Source of the DNA: Planctomycetota bacterium
GTDB taxonomy: Bacteria; Planctomycetota; Planctomycetia; Pirellulales; Thermoguttaceae
Direction: 5' to 3'
DNA length: 8,088 nt
Assembly (NCBI GenBank): GCA_023397045.1
Contig: JAEWUR010000172.1
Location: forward strand, 1 to 8,088
A program made the translations under genes and the position numbers. How positions within the stretch are numbered: position 1 is the first letter of the stretch; each line of letters opens with the position of its first letter. Positions 1 to 5,618 of the stretch are shown piece by piece. Under the pieces are notes generated by a model. It was not told the DNA's origin. It ran no database searches and saw nothing but the letters and a program-made list of their open reading frames with translations.

Positions 1-2
1 TC

Positions 3-1052
3 GTCGTCATTTGCATTCTCGCCGTTCTGGCCGGCGCGGACGGGCCCAAAGCCATTGCGGTCTGGGCGGCGGCCCAGAAGGAATGGTTGGGCAAGCGTTT
101 GGAACTTCCTCATGGCGTCCCATCCCATGATACCATCGGCCGGGTGTTGGCCTTGTTGCGTCCCGAGGCGTTTCAAAATTGTTTCCAGCGTTGGATTGCC
201 GCGATCCGAGGCAAGTCGGATGGGAACGATGATGAGCCCGAGATTGTCGCGATCGACGGAAAGACAATGAGACGTTCACACGACCGTCGCCGTTGCCTGG
301 GCCCCTTGCACATGGTCAGCGCGTGGGCATTTCGTGGCGGGATCAGCTTGGGCCAGTTGGCCACTTCGGAAAAATCGAACGAAATCACGGCAATTCCCGA
401 GCTTTTGGAGCAAATCGACATTCGCAAGACAATGGTCACCATCGATGCGCAAGGTTGCCAGCGAGCCATCGCTCGGGACATTCTCCTCGGCGGCGGAGAT
501 TACGTGCTGGCGTTGAAAGGCAATCAGACCAAGCTTCACGAAGCCGTTCAACACTACGTGGAGAAGATTCGATTCGAGGAATCTCATGAATCGAAGTCGC
601 ATCGCCACCAGGAGGTCGTGAAGGGCCACGGCCGTATCGACACGTTGACCTACTATCAGTTGCCGCTTTCCGAATCTCTTGCGAAGTTTCCCTGGAAGGG
701 TTTCCGAAGTGTGGGCGTGGCCATCCGATGCAGTGAGCAGCAAGGCAAACGCACTTTGGATACCCGGTATTACATCAGTTCACTGGAGATTGATGTCAAG
801 CGTTTTGCCCAGGCGGTCCGTGGACACTGGCATATTGAAAACTCGCTCCATTGGTGTCTTGACGTGACGTTCCGGGAGGATGAGTGTCGCGTCCGAAACC
901 GCCATGCGGCCGACAACCTATCGTGGCTCAAACGTTTCGCAATCTCGCTGCTGAAACAACACACGTACAAAGAGAGCATCGCCATGAAGCGGCGAATGGC
1001 CGGCTGGAATGTCGATTTCCTCGCGCAAGTCATTGGCCTGAAAGCAAGTTAG
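3..1052 (+). CDS. ISAs1-family transposase, 5' end outside window
   Basis: DDE transposase that would cut and rejoin insertion sequence ends. The frame is open from base 3 with no stop, and the residues before the first internal start (TTG at 87) already read like the ISAs1 N-terminal region (alanine-rich stretch, then a PSHDTIGRV motif). The gene therefore begins upstream and only about 25-30 residues are missing compared with the usual 370-380. Catalytic candidates are the Asp in AIDGKTMR (codon at 255), the Asp in VTIDAQGCQ (codon at 444) and the Glu in HWHIENSLHW (codon at 837), followed by the DVTFREDECRVR block. No internal stop or frameshift is seen, so the element may be active. Its base composition is more balanced than that of the neighbouring genes, as expected for a mobile gene. 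The VTIDAQGCQ motif usually has Met where this copy has Gln, by my recollection of the family. Confidence 0.93.
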   Translation, partial: VVICILAVLAGADGPKAIAVWAAAQKEWLGKRLELPHGVPSHDTIGRVLALLRPEAFQNCFQRWIAAIRGKSDGNDDEPEIVAIDGKTMRRSHDRRRCLGPLHMVSAWAFRGGISLGQLATSEKSNEITAIPELLEQIDIRKTMVTIDAQGCQRAIARDILLGGGDYVLALKGNQTKLHEAVQHYVEKIRFEESHESKSHRHQEVVKGHGRIDTLTYYQLPLSESLAKFPWKGFRSVGVAIRCSEQQGKRTLDTRYYISSLEIDVKRFAQAVRGHWHIENSLHWCLDVTFREDECRVRNRHAADNLSWLKRFAISLLKQHTYKESIAMKRRMAGWNVDFLAQVIGLKAS

Positions 1053-1067
1053 TGTGCGACAGCCCTG
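1053..1067 (+). repeat. Probable right terminal inverted repeat of the IS
   Basis: Fifteen bases directly after the transposase stop, ending in CCCTG. The position, immediately behind the gene, and the terminal pentamer match ISAs1-type ends. The partner end is not in the window. Confidence 0.55.
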
Positions 1068-1073
1068 CCGGGT

Positions 1074-1107
1074 CCCCTCTCCCTCCGGGAGAGGGCTAGG
1101 GTGAGGG
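1074..1107. repeat. GC-rich palindromic repeat next to the IS end
   Basis: A perfect hairpin with a nine-base stem, CCCTCTCCC (1075-1083) pairing with GGGAGAGGG (1087-1095), and a TCC loop, followed by CTAGGGTGAGGG. This core is one I recognise as a dispersed intergenic repeat in many GC-rich bacteria. It has no T-run, so it is not a standard intrinsic terminator. It begins only seven bases after the presumed IS end. Confidence 0.65.
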
Positions 1108-1179
1108 CGCTGCACCAAAAAACGTCGTTCCTCGCCTCTCGTTCCCAATCGAGACGAGACCCAAGCCACGGGAATTCTG

Positions 1180-1285
1180 CTAAATAGGCTTGCGTGATCC
1201 TGGGAGTTTTTGCGCTGGCTTGGAGCCGCCTCCCGAAGGGTGGCGGCGGATTTCCCGACTCCCAGAATCGCGAAAGGTTATTTAG
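1180..1285. repeat. 106-base imperfect fold-back element
   Basis: The left arm 1180-1207 and right arm 1258-1285 are inverted copies matching at 23 of 28 positions. The inner eight bases, CTGGGAGT and ACTCCCAG, and the outer seven, CTAAATA and TATTTAG, are perfect. Inside sits a second hairpin, 1226-1246, with CCGCC/GGCGG and CCC/GGG stems, one T-T mismatch and a GAA loop. Two of the five arm mismatches would be G-U pairs in a plus-strand RNA. No credible reading frame covers it. It could be a small non-autonomous mobile element, a structured RNA, or the leader of the downstream peptidase gene, whose ATG lies 51 bases after it. Confidence 0.6.
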
Positions 1286-1335
1286 AATAGGTGATTTGCC
1301 ACGTTACGCAAGACCTCGGCCCGGAATCCCTCGCA

Positions 1336-2511
1336 ATGAACAACTCTTTTCTGAAAAACGCCGAATCGCTCCTCCTCGAACTGTTGAAAATACCCGGCGT
1401 CAGCGGCCGAGAAGGAAAAATCATTCGCTACATCGAGCGACGCCTCCGCCGCGCCGGGGCGCCGCAGGGCTCCATCGCCATCGACAAGCCCCCGCGAACC
1501 AGCCCGAAACAGGGCGACGTCGGAAACCTCGTGCTTCGCTTGCCCGGCACCCTGCCAGGAAAACGCCGCCTGCTCTCGGCCCATGCCGATACCGTCCCGC
1601 TGTGCGAAGGCGCGCGGCCCGTCGTGCGAGGACGCTACATCGTCCCCGCCGACAAACGCACCGCCCTCGGCGCCGACGATAGGGCGGGCTCGGCCGTCCT
1701 CCTCGCAACCGCGCTCGAAATCCTGCGCCTCGGACTGCCCCATCCGCCCCTGTGCTTCCTTTGGACCGTTCAGGAAGAACTCGGCCTATACGGCGCCCGC
1801 TACGCCCGACTGTCGATGCTCGGCAAACCCCAGTTGGCGTTCAATTTCGACGGCGGATCCACCGAAAAAGTAACCATCGGCGCAACCGGCGGCTATCGAA
1901 TGCAGATCCGCATCCACGGCATCGCCAGCCACGCCGGCGTCGCCCCCGACAAAGGCGTCAGCGCAATCACCATCGCGGCCCTCGCCATCGCCCGACTGCA
2001 CGACGACGGCTGGCACGGCCGAATCGTCAAAGGACGTTGCCAAGGAACAAGCAACATCGGCGTCATCCAGGGCGGCGACGCAACCAATGTCGTCACCCCC
2101 GAGGTCGTCCTGCGGGCCGAAGCACGCAGCCACGATCCCGCCTTTCGCCATAAGATCGTCGACGCCATCGAGCAAGCGTTTCATCGGGCCGCCCAAGACG
2201 TCCGCAACCTCGACGGAACTCCCGGCACCGTCGACATCGACGGCCACCTCGACTACGAAGCATTCCGACTTGCCGACGACGATCCCTCGGTCACGGCCGC
2301 CTGCGCCGCGGTCCGACGCTACGACGGCAACCCAATCCTGGCAATCTCCCACGGCGGTCTCGACGCCAACTGGCTCACGGCCCGGGGAATCCCGACCGTT
2401 TCACTCGGCTGCGGCCAGGAAAACGGCCACACAACCGCCGAGCGGCTCGACCGCGCCGAATTCCGCCGCGCCTGCCGAATCGGCCTCTGCCTCGCAACCG
2501 GTTTGCAGTAG
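1336..2511 (+). CDS. M20-family zinc metallopeptidase, PepT-like
   Basis: Predicted cytoplasmic di-zinc aminopeptidase releasing residues from short peptides; the exact substrate is unknown. From the ATG at 1336 it has 391 residues, a normal length. The expected M20 residues are present: HADTV (H83, D85), GADDRAG (D114/D115), the EE pair in TVQEELG (E147 as general base, E148 as ligand), D172 in FNFDGG, H199 of the SHAG motif in the lid domain, and H365 in a C-terminal GHTTAE motif matching the last zinc ligand of tripeptidase T. The GADDRAG form points to the PepT-like M20B group rather than to ArgE or DapE. The lid domain spans roughly residues 175-290. An in-frame GTG at 1291 would add 15 residues, but these precede the usual N-terminus and overlap no ribosome site, so ATG is preferred. 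No clear Shine-Dalgarno is visible. It appears to be a single-gene unit. Confidence 0.92.
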   Translation: MNNSFLKNAESLLLELLKIPGVSGREGKIIRYIERRLRRAGAPQGSIAIDKPPRTSPKQGDVGNLVLRLPGTLPGKRRLLSAHADTVPLCEGARPVVRGRYIVPADKRTALGADDRAGSAVLLATALEILRLGLPHPPLCFLWTVQEELGLYGARYARLSMLGKPQLAFNFDGGSTEKVTIGATGGYRMQIRIHGIASHAGVAPDKGVSAITIAALAIARLHDDGWHGRIVKGRCQGTSNIGVIQGGDATNVVTPEVVLRAEARSHDPAFRHKIVDAIEQAFHRAAQDVRNLDGTPGTVDIDGHLDYEAFRLADDDPSVTAACAAVRRYDGNPILAISHGGLDANWLTARGIPTVSLGCGQENGHTTAERLDRAEFRRACRIGLCLATGLQ

Positions 2512-2537
2512 ATATGGCAGGTCGCAACGAAATTGAT

Positions 2538-2543
2538 TATAAT
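2538..2543 (+). promoter_or_regulatory. Perfect TATAAT -10 box before the 2583 gene
   Basis: An exact TATAAT lies in AT-rich sequence between the peptidase stop and the next ATG, in an otherwise GC-rich region. The -35 region is weak (TGGCAG at 2515-2520 with a 17-base spacer). Transcription would start near 2550, giving a leader of about 33 bases that contains the ribosome site. Confidence 0.55.
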
Positions 2544-2571
2544 GGGACTTTTATGGCTTCCTAACCCTCCC

Positions 2572-2576
2572 GAGGG
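2572..2576 (+). promoter_or_regulatory. Shine-Dalgarno GAGGG for the 2583 gene
   Basis: GAGGG ends six bases before the ATG at 2583. It is one of the few convincing ribosome sites in the window and fixes that start. Confidence 0.7.
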
Positions 2577-2582
2577 AAAACT

Positions 2583-2882
2583 ATGGCGCGTAAGATATTA
2601 AACCGCAAAGAGTTGCGAGAAGAGGCCGACGCGGCGGAGCGAAGCGGCACTACCAAGAAAGCCGCCGTCAAAAAAGCGCCGGTCAAACGAAAAAGCCGGG
2701 CCAAAGTCGTCAAAGAGGTCCGACTCAAAGCTTTCTGGGGGGTCTTCAACCAGTCCTTGCGGCGAATTTCCCTCTTCGAATTCAGCAAACGAGACGAGGC
2801 CGACAAAAAGGCCGCCGAGCTGACCGAATCACAAAAAACTCCCCACTTCGTCCAACTCGTCAAGGAAGTGATCGAGGAGTAG
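2583..2882 (+). CDS. Small Lys/Ala-rich protein, histone-tail-like N-terminus
   Basis: A 99-residue protein of unknown function. Residues 1-47 are very basic, with a KKAAVKKAPVKRKSRAK stretch (about 25-41) that resembles histone H1-like tails and suggests binding to nucleic acid or another polyanion. Residues 48-99 form a distinct conserved-looking part (FWGVFNQSLRR, then LFEFSKRDEADKKAAEL, then PHFVQLVKE) that is likely helical and mixed in charge. I recall similar short proteins in planctomycetes, but I cannot confirm this. The gene has its own TATAAT promoter and a GAGGG ribosome site. It is followed 12 bases later by the DUF486-type membrane gene, so the two are probably co-transcribed. 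There is no signal peptide or membrane segment. A DNA-compacting or RNA-binding role is only an inference. Confidence 0.8.
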   Translation: MARKILNRKELREEADAAERSGTTKKAAVKKAPVKRKSRAKVVKEVRLKAFWGVFNQSLRRISLFEFSKRDEADKKAAELTESQKTPHFVQLVKEVIEE

Positions 2883-2894
2883 CCTCATCCGATC

Positions 2895-3245
2895 ATGTGG
2901 CTGGCGACTCTCACGCTCCTGACCGTTTCCAATGTCTTCATGACATTCGCCTGGTACGGGCATCTGCGCCATAAACAGTCCGCTCTTTGGCTCGCCATCC
3001 TCGTCAGTTGGATGATCGCGCTGATCGAGTATTGTTTCCAGGTGCCCGCCAATCGAATCGGCCACAATGCCGGCATCTCCGCTGCGCAACTCAAAACCAT
3101 CCAAGAAATCGTCACACTCGGCGTCTTCTGCATCTTCGCGGTCTTCTACCTCAAAGAACCGCTGAAATGGAACTACCTGCTCGGCTTCGCCCTGATCGCC
3201 TGCGGAGCCCTTTTCGTCTTCGCCCCCTGGCAATCCGCTCGATAA
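2895..3245 (+). CDS. DUF486 (DMT-like) four-helix membrane protein
   Basis: A 116-residue integral membrane protein with four predicted helices, at about residues 2-22, 29-48, 69-86 and 92-111. The family signature is strong: SNVFMTFAWYGHL (12-24), SWMIALIEYCFQVPANRIG (38-56), AQLKTIQEIVTL (64-75) and YLKEPLKWNYL (85-95). The length is that of the family. It is distantly related to drug/metabolite transporters of the small EmrE-like size class, but no substrate is established. It lies 12 bases behind the small basic protein and is probably in the same transcript. A GAGGAG sits about 15 bases before the ATG, which is too far to be ideal, so translation may depend on coupling. Confidence 0.9.
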   Translation: MWLATLTLLTVSNVFMTFAWYGHLRHKQSALWLAILVSWMIALIEYCFQVPANRIGHNAGISAAQLKTIQEIVTLGVFCIFAVFYLKEPLKWNYLLGFALIACGALFVFAPWQSAR

Positions 3246-3307
3246 GAAGTCGCGACAGAACAGATGCAGCCTATCCCACACGTCCCCTGATGGGGTCAAT
3301 ACCGTTG

Positions 3308-3393
3308 AATCAGGCGCTGTGAGATCCCGTGTAGCGGGCGGGCTTGCCCTAATCAGACGCTGTGAGATCCCGTGTAGCGGGCGGGCTTGCCCG
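3308..3393. repeat. Tandem duplication of a 43-base unit
   Basis: Units 3308-3350 and 3351-3393 abut exactly and match at 41 of 43 positions, differing only at the seventh base (G or A) and the last (T or G). Each unit contains GAGATCCCGTGTAGCGGGCG, which holds a short CCCG/CGGG inverted repeat. The second copy runs into a perfect six-base stem, GGCGGG-CTTG-CCCGCC (3380-3395), that the first copy loses because its end is cut short. It lies in the convergent gap between the DUF486 gene and cutA. Confidence 0.85.
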
Positions 3394-3395
3394 CC
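3380..3395. repeat. GGCGGG-CTTG-CCCGCC palindrome
   Basis: A perfect six-base stem with a four-base loop at the end of the tandem duplication. Palindromes of this type are common dispersed intergenic motifs in GC-rich genomes. No T-run follows on either strand, so termination is not clearly supported. Confidence 0.6.
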
Positions 3396-3424
3396 GTGGT
3401 GGATAATCACTCGAGAGATCGTAG

Positions 3425-3442
3425 GTTATGCTTCAGCATAAC
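3425..3442. terminator. Candidate hairpin between convergent genes
   Basis: GTTATGC-TTCA-GCATAAC forms a seven-base perfect stem with a four-base loop in the tail-to-tail gap between the DUF486 gene and cutA. The position suits a terminator for either strand, but no run of T follows, so this is only a candidate. A nearby CAAATCC (3444-3450) and GGATTTG (3482-3488) form a second inverted pair. Confidence 0.35.
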
Positions 3443-3511
3443 ACAAATCCTAGCGGCATGAGAAATACGCACCAATTGCACGGATTTGCGTCGATCAGCG
3501 ACGATTAGCGT

Positions 3512-3847
3512 TCAACGACTCCCACGAATGTCAATAACCTCCCCATCAAGCCAACCGAGATAGTCAACGCTGCCAGCCGACACCGAGATGGCCAGAATCT
3601 CCGGCACGCGATACGGATGCAAACCGCGAATCGCCTGCTCGACCGCGTCGTACAGATCGCGACGCGTCTTAACCAAGCACTGCCATTCCTCGGCCGTCTC
3701 GACCTTCCCCTCCCACCGATACATGCTCTCGATCGGCCCGACAATCTGAACGCAGGCCGCTAAACGCCGCTCGACCAACTCGCGCGCAATCCGCCGACCA
3801 TCCTCGCGATGCTCGACCGTCGTAACGACTTGAATGTATTCGTTCAT
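3512..3847 (-). CDS. cutA: CutA1 divalent-cation tolerance protein
   Basis: A 111-residue protein of the CutA1 family: small, trimeric, ferredoxin-like-fold proteins linked to copper and other divalent-cation tolerance. The molecular role is still debated. Family marks seen are the N-terminal IQVVTTVEHREDGRRIAREL, LAACVQIVGPIESMYRWEGK (residues about 29-48), EEWQCLVKT (53-61) and HPYRVPEILAI (77-87). The ATG at 3847 is chosen because the CutA fold starts there and GAGGT lies four bases upstream on the sense strand. Extending to 3979 would add 44 residues with no CutA similarity. It is transcribed towards the DUF486 gene and away from the 4036 gene. There is no signal peptide, so it is cytoplasmic. 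Confidence 0.95.
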   Translation of the reverse strand: MNEYIQVVTTVEHREDGRRIARELVERRLAACVQIVGPIESMYRWEGKVETAEEWQCLVKTRRDLYDAVEQAIRGLHPYRVPEILAISVSAGSVDYLGWLDGEVIDIRGSR

Positions 3848-3860
3848 GGCTACCTCGCCC

Positions 3861-3879
3861 TCCAATGTACCTGATTGGA
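3861..3879. promoter_or_regulatory. Inverted repeat in the cutA leader
   Basis: TCCAAT (3861-3866) and ATTGGA (3874-3879) face each other across seven bases, 14 bases upstream of the cutA start. It could be an operator half-site pair or a leader hairpin beside the ribosome site. The six-base arms are short, so chance is possible. Confidence 0.25.
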
Positions 3880-4035
3880 CCGTCCGTTGATAGAACTGCC
3901 CGCCGGACGAGCATGAATGTTGCCAAAAATCAACATCATTCCCCCCAAAAAGCCCTGCGAAATGCGTCGTTTGCTCCAAGACGAATTCCGACCTAAGCTT
4001 GGTAAGGTTCCTCTTATCACCAATTCGAGTCTCCT

Positions 4036-4314
4036 ATGTCTCTCGCATCCGATCCTCAAGAGCGCTGGGAGTGCGCCAGAAAGGTCCTCGCCGAAATCGA
4101 AGCCTATCCGAACGAGCTGAGGGCATTCGTTTCGGATACGTTCGATCAGTTGAGCCACTGGACCAGTGAATTGCTCGTTCAAGAGTTGGCCCGGCAGCGA
4201 GGCGACAAACAGGCGGAAACCGACGCGCTCAAAAACCAGCTCCACCAGCTTTCGGCCATCGTCGCCCAACTGGTCGGCTCCAATAAGAAAGACGAAGTCC
4301 CGGAAAACGCATGA
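4036..4314 (+). CDS. Small coiled-coil protein coupled to the GAP1-like gene
   Basis: A 92-residue acidic protein that I do not recognise. The N-terminal half (about 1-45) looks helical (RWECARKVLAEIEAYP, then RAFVSDTFDQLSHWTSEL). Residues about 46-82 have a heptad-like pattern with QAETDALKNQLHQLSAIVAQL, typical of a short coiled coil. There is no signal peptide, membrane segment or catalytic motif. Its TGA overlaps the ATG of the next gene (ATGA at 4311-4314), so translation is probably coupled and the two products may form a complex. This would suit an adaptor or oligomerisation subunit. The start has no Shine-Dalgarno. The 188-base divergent gap to cutA must hold its promoter, but I see no strong -35/-10 pair there. 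Confidence 0.8.
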   Translation: MSLASDPQERWECARKVLAEIEAYPNELRAFVSDTFDQLSHWTSELLVQELARQRGDKQAETDALKNQLHQLSAIVAQLVGSNKKDEVPENA

Positions 4315-5618
4315 ACCCGATCGAGCAAGCCATCTTCGCATCCACCGAAACGGACCTCGGCGCCGAATACCGCGTCGTCGCCCGAAGCGCCGGCGTCCGC
4401 GACGCCGACGCCGGTGAACTGATGGCCTGGGAACCCACGCGCGACGCCATGCACGACGCGGGCGATGCCGCCCAAAGTTTCAATTTCCATCCGCTCCCAA
4501 GCGGCTCCTTCTGCATCTCCCGAAGCACTCCCGCCGGCTGGGAACGCGGCGGCGGACGCCGCGTACACACCCATTGCCTCATCGTGCCGCTCGACGTCAT
4601 GACGCAGGTCGGCAACAATCCCTTCGCAATTATCCAAAGCGCAACGCAACGCGCGCTCTGGCAAAAGCCGCACGATATACCCACATCGCTCCAGCCGTTC
4701 GGCCTCCCCGAAGACGCCGCGGCCGTCCAGCAAACGCTGTTGCACCAGTTGGCGAAAGACCCGGGGCCGGAACAGATGGCCGCTTTGGTCCAGCGGGCGT
4801 GCAACAGCGTTTGCCTGGCTCTCGGCGGCGCAACCGACCCGGCCACACTGATGGCCGGACTGTTTAGCTGCCTGCCGCCCGAGTGTCGCCTCGAGTTCTC
4901 CTTCTCCACCGGTTTGCGTTTCTCCCCGTGGCGTCCCTACCGGCTCGTCTCGCTCTCCGACGATCCCGCCGAACGACTCTGGGTGGCCACCTATTCCAAC
5001 GTAACCGTGTTGCAATTGGGCAAAGGCGCCATGACCGGCGCCGTGCCGCTCGACGGTTGGGCCGCGCTCGTCGAACGCGTCCTCGCCACCGGACAAATCT
5101 CCTTCCTCGCCTCCGAACTGTCAAAACGGCGAGCCGACCTTTCGCTCGCCGATCTGCCGGCACTCGGACTCCAACTGCTCGAAGAGTTGGACGCCTCCGG
5201 AATCGACGCCTGCGAGCCGAACGCCGACGCGCTGACTCGATTGTCACAACGCGCGCATGCCGCACACCAGCGGTTCGAAAAAAGCATGCTCGCCGCCGCA
5301 ACGGCCATCTCCGCCGCTCCAAGCGTCGAACACACCACCCAAACCTCGCCCGAAATCGTCGAAAAACTCGAATTCCTCGACGATCTGGTCTACGAGGCCA
5401 TCTCCGGCAAAACAGAATCCTTGAGCCAACTTCGCGAGACCTGGCCCAAGCTCGTCGAAGAAATCGGCGACGTCATGCTGGCCGAATCGCGCGAACAATA
5501 CCTCCGATTCGCGCTCTCGATCTGGTCCGAATGCGCCCAAGGCGGAGAGATCCGCGATCCCACACGCGCGATCCAGGCGCTCGACGTCCTCTGCCTACTT
5601 TTCGACAAGTCGTTCTGA
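4311..5618 (+). CDS. GAP1-N2-like protein (GTPase-associated type), uncertain
   Basis: A 435-residue protein without signal peptide or membrane helices. Its N-terminal pattern recalls the GAP1 N-terminal domain (type 2) of GTPase-associated conflict systems: YRVVARSAGV (20-29), FNFHPLPSGSFCISRS (57-72), a Gly/Arg loop leading into VHTHCLIVP (85-93), and NNPFAI (102-107). A middle region contains LPPECRLEFSFSTGLRFSPW (178-197) then RPYRLVSL, which fits the GAP1 middle domain as I remember it. The last 180 residues are helical, acidic and unrecognised. The family assignment is from memory of motif shape and is the least certain part; that the gene is real is well supported by length and codon use. 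It overlaps the upstream coiled-coil gene by ATGA and its 3' end overlaps the opposite-strand hydrolase by 24 bases. No GTPase is adjacent, although known GAP1 genes usually have partners. Confidence 0.65.
   Translation: MNPIEQAIFASTETDLGAEYRVVARSAGVRDADAGELMAWEPTRDAMHDAGDAAQSFNFHPLPSGSFCISRSTPAGWERGGGRRVHTHCLIVPLDVMTQVGNNPFAIIQSATQRALWQKPHDIPTSLQPFGLPEDAAAVQQTLLHQLAKDPGPEQMAALVQRACNSVCLALGGATDPATLMAGLFSCLPPECRLEFSFSTGLRFSPWRPYRLVSLSDDPAERLWVATYSNVTVLQLGKGAMTGAVPLDGWAALVERVLATGQISFLASELSKRRADLSLADLPALGLQLLEELDASGIDACEPNADALTRLSQRAHAAHQRFEKSMLAAATAISAAPSVEHTTQTSPEIVEKLEFLDDLVYEAISGKTESLSQLRETWPKLVEEIGDVMLAESREQYLRFALSIWSECAQGGEIRDPTRAIQALDVLCLLFDKSF

Larger units (their letters stand above)
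1..1067 (+). mobile_element. ISAs1-family insertion sequence, right part
   Basis: The transposase and its 3' flank form the right part of an insertion sequence whose left end lies before the window. The right end is placed at 1067 because the stop codon is followed directly by TGTGCGACAGCCCTG. This fits the ISAs1 family habit of ends that begin CAGGG when read inward. The matching left end, expected to start CAGGGCTGTCGCAC, cannot be seen, so the boundary is an inference. A target duplication of 8-10 bases would begin at 1068. Confidence 0.7.

Noticed and set aside
1194..1682. 162-residue open frame overlapping the start of the peptidase gene
   Set aside because: Arg/Pro-rich shadow translation in another frame of the M20 gene; it also runs through the fold-back element and shows no family motif.
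3284..3295. CCCC-TGAT-GGGG hairpin after the DUF486 gene as a terminator
   Set aside because: The stem is only four bases and no T-run follows.
3308..3393. CRISPR-like array
   Set aside because: Only two units, directly adjoining with no spacers, and no cas genes.
3848..3979. N-terminal extension of cutA to 3979
   Set aside because: The 44 extra residues have no CutA similarity and the internal ATG has a good GAGGT ribosome site.
3917..4120. 67-residue frame between cutA and the coiled-coil gene
   Set aside because: Overlaps the 4036 gene in another frame, has no ribosome site and no recognisable domain.
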